Source of the DNA: Przewalskia tangutica
Taxonomy: Eukaryota > Streptophyta > Magnoliopsida > Solanales > Solanaceae
Assembly (NCBI GenBank): GCA_029844215.1
Contig: CM056718.1
Span: 85,610,764-85,674,763 of the forward strand
Reading direction: 5' to 3'
DNA: 64,000 nucleotides
The notes below the pieces were generated by a model, which worked only from the letters and a program-made list of their open reading frames with translations, ran no database searches and had not been told where the DNA came from. The translations under genes were made by a program, and so were the position numbers. Every line of letters starts with the position of its first letter. The stretch's first letter is position 1. Below are positions 45,345-57,784 of the stretch, piece by piece.

Positions 45345-45479
45345 CATCATAGGTTTCATGCTAGAATTGTTTCGGCAGAGTCTCCTTTATAATTATGCCT
45401 ATCCACCTATATTCAGCAAACCAACAGATGCCGCACAGGGTCACAATATACATCACATATATCATTCACCAAATAATAG

Positions 45480-48330
45480 TTAAGTAAGGAATCAAATTAC
45501 CCGTAAATATTCAACTGAATCTCCTGTAACACCTTGAACAAAGTTAAAGAGCCTCCATGCAGTACTATATTCCTTCATTTTCAAACTTGCCACAATATTC
45601 TCGCTGGTACTACCTTGTACACTTGCTTCAATTTGTAATGGCATATAGTGTTCCACCATATCTGTACTGCATGCTTAACATGACGACAATTCATGTGTAT
45701 ACCTGCTGCATTGTTAAAATAGCTCCATATTAGATTTGACCAATTCTCTTGTAAGAACGAGTGGTCTATTATTTCTTGATGTAAAACATATATCAGCAAC
45801 ATCTTGATACTATATTAATTCCAATATTTTGCAACATTTTAACCACTGGAATTTTAGATTTTCACATCGTCCATAGAAAGAAATACCTTAAATGACATTC
45901 TTTTAACCCACATTTACCTATATACCTCAGAAGGATAGGATCTTTATCTCAACAAATCTCATGCACTTGACACAATAATTTACTAGAACTTCTCATTATC
46001 CAACAAGGATTATCCACAGGGTATATACCAAGAATGTAATGCCATGTGAGACAATGTCATCTGGCAGATACTTCCCTAGCCTTGACAAACCTCATCAATC
46101 CCCACGTAGCAGTTCTTTGACCTCTTCCACTCTTTCTTGGAAACTCTGATAGTATTACATCGTGTAATGTTACCAATTTGGTACGATTATCAATTCAACC
46201 ACTCTTTGTTTTCCCACCAAATTCCTTGTTTAATGTTATCTTTATCTCAACACCCATCTCCAAGGCCTGAGAATCATCTTCCCGTTGCACATATTGAGGG
46301 TAATGCTTCAAAGTACATGTTCGCTAGAAAGTTAACCCATAGAGAGTTGGTGGTCTTAGATTTCCATCATAGCTTTTTACACAATGCATTTAATATATCC
46401 AAAATGAAGTCTGAATCCCAATCCACTATCATCCTTAGGCAAGTACATTTTAACCATGTAAACCAGTGCTTAGCCTTAACATCATCCTTACTATACACCA
46501 GAAGAAAATTACAACTATTTGTATGTATATCTTTGATCACACATTTTGCAAGTCTTATAGCAGGCAGTATGCGTATAGACACACTTGTGACACACTAGTA
46601 ATCAACACTGCTTTACCTCATGGTGACAACAATTTTTCTTCTCAAGCCTGTAACTTGTCTTTAATCTTCTTAATTAATTCAGCATAGTCTATCTTCCTCT
46701 TTCTAACATGGAATACTGGATATCCTAAATACATGAATGAAAATGTTCTCCTTGGGAAACCAGTAATACCTTTTTCTTGCTGAATCAAGTTACTAGGAGT
46801 CTTAACATGCATAAAAACAGAACTCTCCTTTTATTGATCAAATGGCCAGAAACTTTTTCATACTCTTTCGAAGTCTGCCTTAACTCTTTGTAAAATCATT
46901 CTATTTGCTTCTGTTGGAAATTCTTCAAAACTCCTCTTTAAATCTAACAATATCCTCCCTAAAACTTAGTTTCTTAAAAATATCTCCAAAAGTTTCCTTA
47001 CTCCATAATAATAGGGCAGTCTTGACATTCTTCAGTTTCGGTATAAAAGAAATGAAATCATCTCAATCAACAACAGTGTGCCAATTTTGATTTAGTGCTT
47101 AAAAGAATGCTTCATATTCTGTCCAAAACTTGAGGAATCTAAATGGTCTACTCACATGCATAGATTGACCACCCTAAGTTAACAACTAAGGGACATGATC
47201 TAAACTTGTTCTTATTACATGTTCCACTTCCACTTGTCCATACCAAGCTAAAATAAATGTTTGTCAACATTCTATCGAACCTCTTAAAAGTACAGTCATT
47301 ATCGGCTCTTTCATTCCATTACTTAAAAAGACTCCCTTTAAATTCAGTTTCAAACAGATATATATGAAGACCGCCTATTGTCCCTCTTCCATTTAATATC
47401 ACTGCGTTACTATTATTAGAGTTGTTACCATTGATACACACCTCCTGACTCTTGTCGACATTCCGCTCCTCATTAACTTTTGTTGCTACAAAAGCTTCTT
47501 CAACCTGTTCTTTAGTAGTAAGAGTTACTTTTGATTCTTCTATCAATTGTGGGTCCTTAATGAGTTGTTTTACTTCTACCACCTTACCATCGTCGTCTTC
47601 CTTATTCTATTTATTTCCATATTCTTCTCCAGTATCTCTTTGTCCTCCTTATTTGCATTATTACCACTTGTCTCCTCAAGTGGCATTTGTTTTATCCTCT
47701 CGTTGGACTTACTAACTCAGTGGTGTCTTTGGCTACGTCAACATTTGTCTCTTTGGCTACATCACACTGAGTTTCTATCATCACTTTGTTGAATTCATCT
47801 ATATCTTTGTACCTCTTTTATCTGTTTTCCATCATTTTATTATGGTCTGTAGAAATTCCGTATTCAACCTTCACCTATTAAAGTATCTGAACTTATACTA
47901 AGTCTTTATGCCTACTTCTCACTTAATTAACTCAAGAGAATGTTCATATAGGCCTGGTTTCATGAAAGACACCTTAGAAGTAGGTAGGTTATCATCTCAT
48001 TCTTAATTAGTAAGTGCTGCTATACACCCTGCTTGCCACTCATTTCACCATAATCCGCTACCTACTGCTTAAAATCCCTCATCTCAGTCTTAGTGACATG
48101 ACACTTCACTCTTCTATTCCATATTAATGTCCAGTTGAAATCACTCATTATTGCCTATGGTCCTTGCATCTGGCCATGTAACCTTCCAATATCTATCCAC
48201 AGTTTCTTTTTAAGAGCCACATCATTAAACACATTCACCAAGGTCATATGAGAACTTTTATTTATACCCCTATGTGTCACCCCGCAGTGTTCCAACTATT
48301 CTGTATAGCTTTTAATATCTACCTCGTCGA
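45480..48330 (-). mobile_element. L1-type LINE nested in the LTR element (degenerate)
   Basis: Minus-strand frames show, in order from 48.3 kb down: endonuclease-end sequence WNERADNDCTFKRFDRMLTN (about 47,310) followed by SCPLVVNLGW; reverse transcriptase sequence FSFMYLGYPVFHVRKRKIDY and GKAVLITSV (about 46,600-46,750); and a zinc-binding end with HAVQIWWNTICHYKLKQVYK (45,581-45,802). Stops and frameshifts are frequent. At 2.8 kb it is shorter than a full ORF2, so internal deletions are likely. It must be younger than the LTR element it sits in. Confidence 0.75.
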
Positions 48331-49480
48331 GATGAGGCTTCCAAGAGATCAAATAACATCATCTTAGCATTCTGCGTGAACCAATGCATTGAAACTGTAC
48401 ACAAATACATACTTCGGTTATCAATCCTTCAAATAACTTCTTAACCGAAAATATGAACTCCAGAGGTTACAATATTTAAAATGCTTGACACAACTATACA
48501 TTAATAGAATGCTCATCATTCCCAAGTTCTAAGTCATTTGCGAAAGAAACTCAATTAATCCCTATGTCCAATACTTCCCAACATTCGATCCAAAGTAAGA
48601 AAAATGCTTTCATCCTTATATATCAATCTTATTATTCCAGAAGTAATAGCCCCTTCTCATTCTTACATGGGAACAATATTCTTTTGCAGTTCCCTACCTT
48701 CACATAGTCAAACAACATGGTATACCATAAAACAGTCACAGATTCTAACAATTAGCGCTCAAAATTTAATTAGAGGTATGAAGGAGAAAAGAATAGGTAA
48801 GCTTCATTTTCTATCTTTGGAAGGAAAAGTTCAATCTCTGCAACTATAGAGCAGATAACGTAGCATAACAGAGTACCAATTCGTAAGATAGAGGCTACTG
48901 CAATTTATTTCACAAGTCAACACCTCATTCATGGTCTGAAAGGGATCTCTTCACTATTCGTAATTATAAACAACTTCATTTCTTACTTGTCGTACTTTCC
49001 ATAATTCCAACATATTCTAGTATACATACGTAACCTCGGACACTGCTCCTGGTTCCAATCCCTGATGATACCATCCCTTAAGTGATGAATTGTTAACTTA
49101 TTCTCTTATTTGGTACGTAAAAGATTCTGAATAGTTACCTTACCTGACGTTGACCTAGTATCTCCAAACCTGGTCATCATACTTCTACTCAAACTCTTTC
49201 ACTTCCCTTATGGTTTGACGCACTAAGGCAAGTCCGAATTACTCTGATTTTCCCCTTCCGAGCCACTGTCGATGTCTTTTGGAACATAACTGCAACCACA
49301 ATAATTATTAGGAAGAGGGGGGTTATCCTAATGACATAGCTCTATTGCACGATCTACGAGATGAAAAAGTAGAAACCAATCCTAAATGTCCGGCAGCCTC
49401 CTGCGTATAAGTATGGTGCACAACATACCCATACACAAGACTCTACTAGACACGGTCTGTAGATATTCCGAGGACTAACT
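48331..49480 (-). other. Remaining internal sequence of the minus-strand LTR element
   Basis: No gag, pol or other domain recognised on either strand; the ORF at 48,604-48,849 has no family features. Together with 45,345-45,480 this is the element's own non-coding interior. Confidence 0.6.
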
Positions 49481-49492
49481 GCTCTGATACCA
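49481..49492 (-). promoter_or_regulatory. Primer-binding site of the minus-strand element
   Basis: GCTCTGATACCA on the plus strand is TGGTATCAGAGC on the element strand, the tRNA-Met primer site. It lies four bases inside the 5' LTR boundary and is intact, unlike the decayed site at 2789. Confidence 0.88.
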
Positions 49493-49496
49493 CTTC

Positions 49497-50269
49497 TGTC
49501 ACGACCCGACCCGACGGGCCGCGACTAAACGTCCTAATTGACGCCACATCGACATGTCATTCTTAATCCCTTTACTACCGAAATCTATAGAAATTTCGGC
49601 AACACAACGCTGCTTTTACAACATCTCCCCAAAATGGGCGAGCCGACAAGGCTGCCAAATCAATAACAGAACAACAAACAAAACAGGCTAGCCGACTAGG
49701 CTGCCACCAACCAACATTATATACATAAAAGAATAGTCAAAATAAGCAAGCCGGCAAGGCTGCCACCAGATACCAACAGAATAGCAGGAACGCCCCAACA
49801 CAGAGTACAACAACACTACAACCCAAAACAAGGTACAAACGTCCAACCTACAATCGCTGCACCGACTCTAAGAGCGAGCATCGACATATGATTTGACAGG
49901 CCCCGTCGTGCCCAAAATATGCATAAGTCTGAAAGATGAAGATCTGTACCAAAATAGTTGGCTCCAGAACAAAGGAGCTCTCCAACTGCTGTACAGAAGT
50001 CCTAAACTGGAGGGTCACCTATTCAACACTGAACTGCGGGCATTAACGCAACCCCCAGAGAGTCGGTGATAAATAATGTCGAGTATGTAAAACATAAAAT
50101 ATCAAAATCAATAACAACTGTACCAAGTAAAACAGAGTCATCAAATTTCATAAAATCGATAATCATGCGAAAATCATATCATGTATAATGAATCATAAAT
50201 CATCATGCTCATGTATCAGATATAAAATCAGATAACATGTCTCTACTTCTACATGGAGGACTCGATGTA

Positions 50270-50307
<38 letters not shown>

Positions 50308-52376
50308 CGTGTCTCGGCCCTCTAGTGAGGGACTCGATGAACGATGCATGGCTGCGCACGAATATGACCTGGCCCGGGACTCAGTGGAGTGAAATAGTAA
50401 CACTTAGCACGAGTAGATATCATGAGCAACTGTATGCAATTAAAATCATTATGTGACTCTCAATAAAATTATTACCATAAACTCTGTTACTGAAATCATA
50501 ATCACTAGTAAATAATCATTTTTAAAACTGAACTGGTAGGAGTTAAGTACGTCCGCCGTACTTTCATAAAAATCATGCCAAAAGAAAGAAGGAAAGGTCT
50601 CACATACCTCTTAGGCGAACTAATCAACTCGATATTAAGGTATGCCTCGTCTAGTACTTCAACCTATAATAAGGAATAACACGCCACAATTTTGATTTTT
50701 TAATGTAAGTTATATGAATAACGGCTCCCTTATTTCTATAAAAATTTGGGCAGCATTTCCTTTGTTTATGTGCGTATCCACAATTTTCCAACAATCCAAA
50801 TCAGCCAACAATTCAACTCCAACCAACAATCCAACCAACCAATCAATAAGTCATTACTTAAGAGTATGACCATAATAGCCCATATACTTGGCACATACCA
50901 TCTATACAACCTTTCTTCCCACCTTTATGGAATTTAATCCCAACAACAATTTAGGTGATTAAACCACCTATCTATCATATTCCACCAACTCTTAATTTAT
51001 AATAAGAAAATAGTCCATTAAGGCAATCCACCAAGTCTAACAATTAATAACAAGAGCTCAAGTCTTCTAGTTTGCAATATATTACTTTTAACCTCTTTTA
51101 AGATATCTATTGACGATCATCGCAACGTATTTACAATTTCATAACTTATATTATAATCTAACAAGAACGACCTTTAAAGCGGGACAATCATGCTCAACAA
51201 TTTCATAAAAGTTGGCCCTAACATGTTACAATTCTCTAATTCTTTTTCTTACTTCTTAATCCAACTTCTCTATCAACAATTCCATATCACAAGTGCATTA
51301 ACATTAAGCTTTCCTTCCAATTCCAACATGCAATTATCGACCATAACCCAATACTTCAACTACAACAACATGCAACTTCAATTATAGCATAGATTGAAGA
51401 ATTTTCATACCTTAATTAAATCCCCAAAACAGTCCCGATTTTTAGTCACTGCTTCGTCAGCTGAACTTGTAACGTCCATAACTCTCTACTCCGGTGTCCT
51501 ATCGACGAGTGGTTTGTTGCTTTGGAAACTAGACTCGACGACATTTTATGCTTTTAAAACACTCAAAAACTCCTAATATGCTAGGAGATATTCCCTTCTA
51601 AATTTGACTAAAAATCTGTCCAGCAGTCCCGAAAATCTGCTCACTGTCCCAGCGAAAAATGCCACTGTTTTGGTCCTTTTCTTGCCCAATTCTTCACTCT
51701 TTCAACTCCAAATTGACATGCATGTGTTCTACAATGTTAACCCATCATCTAAACATGCTTACCATGCTAAAACTTACCTAAAACTCTAAAATAAACTGCT
51801 CCAAAATCGGCAGCAGTGGGGTGGCCGAGCCCACTGTTTTCGGGTGCTAGAATTGCTCTAGTTCTTGACTTACTTGTGTAGGATAATTGGTCTAACAAAG
51901 TGGAGTATAAGCTTGGATTTTTCTCTTGCGAAGGGGGGTGTTTTTCGATCAAGCTAGGGAAAGAAAAGAAGAGGGGTTTTGATTTTTGTGTTGAAGAGGA
52001 AAATGAATTGTTAGGGCATTTTAAGTCTAAATTTTCAGATTTGTAATTATTTTAAAGAAATGCATTTAGGTCCCTTTTCTTTTTACACTTTAACCCTCTA
52101 GGTGCTTATTAGGCTAAATAAATCCCCCAAGTAGTAAACCTTAGTCTATTCCTTTAAATTTTGCTTTCCGTTTCCTTAAATTCCCGGACATTCCATAAGG
52201 TCTCGTATTCTTAACGAGAATATATATATGACTATCCTTTTCCATTTCCATTGATCCCATCGTTGTAACCTAAATTATTACGTATTAATACGTAAGAATA
52301 TACTTACTTTTCTAAATTCGGATCTTTATTCCTAATGACGTTCTTAACCCTCGTCTTAAACTTACGAGGTGTAACA
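49497..52376 (-). repeat. Element 5' LTR (2,880 bp)
   Basis: The longer LTR copy, with (AT)n at 50,273-50,306. Sequence 51,604-51,952 is nearly identical to 44,536-44,884 in the other LTR (a single visible difference in the ORF on one strand), which suggests a fairly recent insertion despite the length difference. Confidence 0.88.
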
Positions 52377-52429
52377 CTACCCTCCCCCGACCCCACTTGT
52401 GAGACTACATTGGGTATGTTGTTGTATAG

Positions 52430-52640
52430 AAAGTTAGCTTCTATCCCTTCAAATGCTCTGATATTCATCTCTTTCCAAAGGATACAAATGAGGGCTAAAG
52501 GAGCAACATCCAATGGTTTGCGTCTTTTCCTTGATGCCCAACTGTACAACATATCTTGACTGTGTCTTCCATGGTTCACTGAACCGTTTTGGTACTGTCC
52601 AACATGAAGACACAACAGGAACAGTCCACATCTTCACCAA
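52430..52640 (-). mobile_element. Short L1-type ORF2 end fragment
   Basis: Minus-strand frame contains SQDMLYSWASRKRRKPLDVA and ICILWKEMNIRAFEGIEANF, matching the last conserved block of plant L1 ORF2. It directly abuts the SINE/RTE-type tail piece to its left. Confidence 0.7.
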
Positions 52641-52665
52641 ATCGTCCCACTATGTACAAATATCA

Positions 52666-53490
52666 TGTCTTGTATTTAACACATAAATAAACAGGTGTCC
52701 CTTGTATCCATAAATCATCAAGGTTTTAATATACTTTCGTGGCTCTTTTATTTCTTTATATGGTATTAGAGCCTTTAAGATCTTGGTAGAGACTCAAATA
52801 AGTGTTGCCTAGTGGGCAATGTTTTTCTTCTTCCCCCGTCTTTCCTTTATTGTCTTGGTAGTAGCTCAAGTAGCTTCTGTTTACCGGTGGGCGGCCTTAC
52901 GCCGCCTGCTCGGCCCATATTATTCTTATTTCCCCCTTATATCATTTAGTGCTGTCATTCTCTCTGGTGTGTGTGGCAGCTCCAGCGGAATTGGCTTCTT
53001 TCTGGGGACTGCTCTGGTGATGCAATACCTCTTTCTGGTGACTGCATCAGCAACATTGCAACTATTTTTGGTGATCGTTCTGACACATTCAGTTTTTCCC
53101 GTTGAATGTTATGACGACACCATGTTTCTTTTCGATGTACATTTCGGTAGCATGGTGACTCTTTTCTGAACAACTTTGGTGACATTGCGCCTATTCAATG
53201 ATCATTCTGGTAGTGAAGACAGATTTTCTGGCCGTTGTTTTAGCAACAAGTTTTCCTATAGCCAATGCTTTTCCAACCAGATTCCCTTGGGTTTTCGGCG
53301 TATTTTTCGAAAACATATACTGTACTTTTTTATTTTTCCAAAACAGACAAACTTAGATTAATTTCTCAACTTTGAGTTTTAGGGAGACAAATTTTCTATA
53401 TCTTGTAGTTAACACATAAATAAATATTCTTGTATTCATCAAATCACTAAGTCTTCAATAAATTTTTGTTTCTCTTTTAGTTCTTCACTT
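52666..53490 (+). mobile_element. Candidate short-LTR copia-like element
   Basis: TCTTGTATTTAACACATAAATAAA (split: TCTTGTATTTAACAC, ATAAATAAA) at about 52,668 recurs as TCTTGTAGTTAACACATAAA at 53,401. Both are followed by CTTGTAT.CAT.AATCA and a T-rich stretch ending in CTCTTTTA. After the first copy comes a tRNA-Met-like primer site TGGTATTAGAGCC (52,761). Before the second is a weak purine tract TTTTAGGGAGACAA. The internal 600 bp repeats TCTGGTGACTGC-like phrases with no clear protein. It may be a TRIM/SMART-like element; ends not proven. Confidence 0.5.
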
Positions 53491-54238
53491 GTTAGAATAC
53501 AGTTGAGCGTGTGGTATGTAATCTCCTTGTTGGTCTGTGATCTCCTTATCCAATCTTGAACAATCATCATATGAGGCAGCTTTTGTGGTTGAGTTGGGTT
53601 TGATGTCTATTTTCTAACATGGTATCAAAGACATTCATGCTTGATGTTATGTTATCCCGGTGTTAGGTCCACTCATTTCGGAGGAATTTTACTGGGTCAC
53701 TGGAAGCACAGCTTCCTTTTTTCCTACAATCTGTATTACAGCTTGTCTCTCAAGCGCTAGACTCTTTTGCTGGCTTTACTCAGAATACTTGAAAGATTTG
53801 CAAATAAGATAAAGAAGCTAGTGCATGGCTTTTCTAAATATCTAGGTCTGTTACTTGTTAAGACCCTTGTAAGAGGATTGTTTGGTCTTTGGATAATTTG
53901 ATGTTGAAGAACATCACTCAATTAGGAAAATGATTGTGTAAGGATTTGGAAGAACCTGATTCTGTTTGAATTGGTTGATTAAAGCAAAAATGTCCCTGTG
54001 CTGAGGGAGAACTAAGATGCTATGATTAGTCGAAATGTCACATATTCTATCTATGGAAATTTATGATGTTGGTCTACTCTTATTTCTTCAACACGTAGGT
54101 CTGTAACTTCATGCTGCTGGTCCATGTCAGGAATTTTCCACCGAAACAGAAGTGTTTATGGAGGAGCAAATTCCTGCCACTTTATTTTCCAGATGCCTCT
54201 GATTACTAGCTTATCTCTTACTTGTATGTTTGTCTCAG
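53491..54238 (+). other. End of intron 15, LTR-like scrap but no gene
   Basis: ACATGGTATCAAAGACATTCATGC near 53,618 (split: ACATGGTATC, AAAGACATTC) looks like a decayed primer site, hinting at another copia remnant. Otherwise nothing recognised before the acceptor TTGTCTCAG (54,238). Confidence 0.45.
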
Positions 54239-54582
54239 TGATTGGAATCCCCATGCTGACCTACAAGCAATGGCTAGAGCTCATCGGCTTGGACAGACAA
54301 ATAAGGTTATACATCCTGCTCCCCAACTCCACCTCCCATCCAAAATGATTATAAGCCTTTTAGACCTCATTTCCATGCCAAAAATGGAGATGATTTGAAT
54401 TTGCTATTGAATTCTTGACCTATATATGAATTGATAGCTTATATTTTGGGCTATTGCAGGTAATGATCTTCCGACTCGTAACAAGAGGAACAATTGAAGA
54501 AAGAATGATGCAGATGACTAAGAAGAAAATGATTTTAGAACATCTCGTTGTTGGAAGGCTCAAAGCTCAAAACATCAATCAG
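54239..54582 (+). CDS. PKL: PKL-like exons 16-17: end of helicase lobe 2
   Basis: Exon 16 (54,239-54,305) encodes DWNPHADLQAMARAHRLGQT and NK, containing the helicase motif VI arginines. Exon 17 (54,460-54,582) encodes VMIFRLVTRGTIEERMMQMT, KKKMILEHLVVG and RLKAQNINQ. Both are intact with GT-AG borders. They are separated from exon 15 by an 11.7-kb transposon-filled intron, so efficient splicing would be demanding even without the upstream stops. Confidence 0.9.
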
Positions 54583-54905
54583 GTAATTAATTTTTTTGAA
54601 ACTGAAATTCACAAGCTTGAAATTAATGGTATATCAAGACCATACAAATATGCATTGGTATATAAGGTTTGATAGTCTTAGATATCTTATAATCAGGTCC
54701 TACTCTCCCCCTCAACGAGGCTGTGATTTTTCAGTACCTGCTACAATTGCAGGCTGGTCTTCACCCGTTTCACCAGTCACAACTGTGCTGAAGGGAGGTT
54801 GTATATCATTGTAGCTCAAAAACCTCTAGTTTCTATGAACTTATGCAAAATTGTGTGGGGGAAATACAAGACAAAACACCCATGAAAAGTTGCTTTTCCA
54901 GTGCT
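54583..54905 (+). other. Start of intron 17, nothing recognised
   Basis: AT-rich, no element or gene identified before the L1 tail at 54,907. Confidence 0.6.
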
Positions 54906-55393
54906 TATTTTTTTTAGAAAGGTAACAACTTGTATATATAGCAAACGGCAACAAAAAGGGTAGTTACTAGTTATAAGCTCATAAAAAGAGCCAAAAGGAG
55001 ACTCTTAAGACCTATACATCAATAACATTACAATCTGCCTATAAAGCCTATTAAATCCCCTGTATCCCCCAAAACATTATGTTTACACCAAAAATAGATA
55101 AGGCTAAGAGATCTCATCCTAAGTTTGTGAGTGGAGTTGCTTATGTCTTCAAAAAGTCTTGAGTTACTCTCTGTCCAAGCTATCCATCATATGCAAGCTG
55201 GGATCAATTGCCACCAATTTTCTCTCCCACTTGTACCCATATGTTTCTAGTTACTAAGTAGATCAAAAGTGGTTCTAGGCATGACCCAGCTGATTCCCAG
55301 AATACAAAAGAACATGTGCCACAAATTTGCAGTTGTTGTACAATGAAGGAACAAGTGTTCACTATGTTGGTCAGACTCTTCACTTTCGGTGCC

Positions 55394-55832
55394 GCACCTG
55401 TCTCGACACGACATGGGTGTGGGTGTGGGTGTGGGTGTGGGTTTGGGATCGTACTCGATCTGGTCAACCAATTTTGGGAACTTTGACCAAAATCGAGGGA
55501 GAAACTATTCAATGATTTATGTAATCAAAACAAAAGCTATGGTGAAATTGAAGAAAATGGAATACCTTGTTTATAGAAACTTTTATGTCACTCCTTTTCC
55601 TTTTATATCCTCCGGAGATTCGCCTCTTGATCAAATTTTCTCCTCAAGTTTTCCACATAATATCTCATAATTTAGGTTTATAACTCTATTTTTAGATATT
55701 TGAATTATTTTTAACCGAATTCCCGCACCCGTATCCATACCTGGGTCCGTATCCCTGAATCTTAAAATTTAGATCATGAAGGATCCGACCTCTAGATCCG
55801 CACCCGTATCGGACACCCACACCCGAGTCTTC
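55394..55832. mobile_element. MITE-like insertion within the L1
   Basis: Left end GTGCCGCACCTG...GGGTGTGGGTGTGGGTGTGG and right end GTATCGGACACCCACACCC are roughly inverted (GGGTGTGGGTGTCCGATAC on the other strand). They enclose an AT-rich core. The L1 reading frame is continuous across the element if it is removed, and imperfect copies of GACTCTTC/GAGTCTTC flank it. No transposase. The GTGTGG run creates spurious VWVWVW-type ORFs on both strands. Confidence 0.6.
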
Positions 55833-56549
55833 TTCTGTAGTTTTTCATGTGTTAGGCAAGCTTGTCTAACCACAAGCCAGGCAAAGCAAGAGACCTTTGG
55901 AGGGATCTTGACTTTCCAGATTAGTTTCCAAGGCCACACGACTGTGATGGAAGTATTGTGGTTTAAATTCCAGTAGGCAGATTTAACAGTGAAGATTTCT
56001 TTACTAGTCAACATCCATCTAGGCTTATCTGGTAGTTCTGAATTGATCTTGAAATGTTCCAAAGTTTGCAGCAAAATTGCTACTATGTCAATTTCCCAGT
56101 CGTTTAGAGCTCTCCTAAAAATCAGGTTCCGTTTTTGTTGCTCCCATATCTGATTAATCTTTGCTTGTTGCTGTAAGCTAATAAAGTAGAGCTCAGGAAA
56201 AAAGGTTCTTCAGAGATCTTTGTCCTGTCCAAGTATCATCCCAAACATCAGTCTTTAGACCATTCCCAACCTTAATGCAAATGTTCCTGAAAGTGTACCA
56301 TTGGTTCCTGATGGTTTTCCATACACTGATACCATCGGCGGAGTTGACTGCTTTTGTTATCCATTGGCTTGACAGTTATAATTTGTGTGATGAGCTTTCT
56401 CCAGATTGTGCCGTCTTCAAAGTTGAATCTCCATAGCCATTTTTGTAACAAACTCTGATTGTGGAAACTGAGGTTCCTAATGCCAAAACCTCCTTGCTTC
56501 TTGTTAAGAGTTATTGTCTCCCATTTGACTAAATTGTTGCTTCTTTTTT

Positions 56550-57186
56550 CCTACGAATAAAAAATGTCCATGTTCAGAAGATGAATGTAGCGGAGATGAG
56601 GATGCTTAGATGGATGTGTGAGCATACTAGGAGAGATATGATTGGAAACGAAGTTATACGAGGCAAGGTTGTAGTGGCTTCCTTGGCGGATAAGATGAGG
56701 GAAACGAGGTTGAGATAGTTCGGACATGTGAAGAAGTGGGGTGTGGATGCGCCAGTAAGGAGGTGTGAGAGGTTGGCTATAACAAGAGTTAGAAGAGGTA
56801 GAGGTAGGCCGAAGAAGAACTGGGGTGAGGTGATTTGATAGGACATGGCACAATTCAGCTTACTGAGGATGTGTCAGCCGAGTGTTGTCGTACTTCATGT
56901 GGGAGAGGCAGTCTGCTTTTCCTTATTAATAGTATTATTTAGTAATTTTTAGTATCTTTTTTCTTCCGTATTTATTACTAACTGTTGCTTCATTTGCTTT
57001 GTATCTTGTTATTTCACCATCTTATTTTCTTGCAACCCTGCTTTAAATTCTTCTTTTCTTTGAGCCGATGGTTTATCTGACACGACCTCTCAGCCTACAA
57101 AGATAGGGGTAAGGTTGTATGTACATCCTACCCTCCCTAGACCTCACTTTGTGGGATTACACTGGGTATGTTCTTGATGTTGTTGA
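56550..57186 (+). mobile_element. 5'-truncated RTE-type LINE with 12-bp target duplication
   Basis: TGCTTCTTTTTT occurs at 56,538-56,549 and 57,187-57,198, directly flanking the element. It starts within the reverse transcriptase C-terminus (KMNVAEMRMLRWMCEHTRRD-like) and runs through GRGRPKKNW. The 3' UTR contains GAGCCGATGGTTTATCTGAC and CCTACCCTCCCTAGACC, and it ends GGGTATGTTCTTGATGTTG. Target-primed reverse transcription with early abort explains the truncation. Confidence 0.85.
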
Positions 57187-57330
57187 TGCTTCTTTTTTTT
57201 CTCGTTGCCTTGCCGCCAAAGGAGATCTCTCCTCAACGTGTTGATTTTTTCTTCTTTATTCTTGGGGATAGGAAATAAACCCATCATATAAGTGGTCGTT
57301 TTTCCCGTTCAATGCATCCACCACAAGAAT

Positions 57331-57784
57331 TTCCTATTCTTGAAAAAACCCTTCGAGACCATAGATTTGGAGGAAGCCCCAAAAGACGAATCCATATCCA
57401 GCTAGGTGTTTGGTCAACATCCGACTAGGGCGACCACCTTTCAAGACTCAACTTCACCTTTTTCCAACACATTCGCCCGTAAGAACATGTTCAACAACTT
57501 ATCTTATCCGGAGTTCGAACAGAAAGAATCATTTGTCTCGTAAACATTAATTCCATGTGCCGACTTTCAGACAAAGGTGAACCATCTCCGGACATCATTG
57601 AGGATTGGGATGTCTTGCAAGGGATTGTTAAATCTGCCAACAATATTTCTCCCAAGAATATCTCTATCAGTTGTTTATGATTCTGATTGAGTCTTTATCG
57701 CGATGCTTTGGTCCCTGATGTAGTCTAGTTGTTGACCTTGACTGCTTCCTTTTATTTTTGAGATTGGTAAAAAAAAGAAAAAAA
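57331..57784. other. Unassigned part of intron 17
   Basis: Possibly retroelement-derived (conceptual fragments such as GIVKSANNISPKNISIS on the + strand) but no family could be fixed. Stops in all frames. Confidence 0.4.

Larger units (their letters stand above)
43488..52376 (-). mobile_element. 8.9-kb LARD-like LTR retrotransposon, minus strand, inside intron 15
   Basis: LTRs at 49,497-52,376 (element 5') and 43,488-45,308 (element 3') both run from TGTCACGACCCGACCCGACG to ACTTACGAGGTGTAACA. The 5-bp duplications CTACC at 43,483-43,487 and 52,377-52,381 prove one insertion event. The primer site and polypurine tract are in the right places for the minus strand. No gag or pol of its own was recognised; most of the 4.2-kb internal region is a nested L1. 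That fits a large retrotransposon derivative. It lies antisense to the host gene and contributes most of the 11.7-kb intron. Confidence 0.88.
54907..57330 (-). mobile_element. L1-type LINE split by two later insertions
   Basis: A T-run at 54,907-54,914 marks the tail. Minus-strand frames give SDQHSEHLFLHC and FCILGISWVMPRTT (55,247-55,471). After a gap come KIPPKVSCFAWLVVRQACLT and WMLTSKEIFTVKSAYWN (55,769-56,074), then KQGGFGIRNLSFHNQSLLQK and WLWRFNFEDGTIWRKL (about 56,400-56,510). After a second gap (57,199 onward) the frames give ISYPQE and INTLRRDLLWR-like sequence. The gaps are a MITE-like element (55,394-55,832) and an RTE LINE (56,550-57,186). Order and spacing match ORF2 read backwards. 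Confidence 0.8.

Noticed and set aside
47452..47792. Two + strand ORFs of 81-87 codons
   Set aside because: Antisense to the nested L1; low complexity and no family match.
55204..55670. ORFs with HPHPHP or VWVWVW repeats
   Set aside because: Created by the GTGTGG repeat at the end of a MITE-like insertion; only the SDQHSEHLFLHC part is L1-derived.
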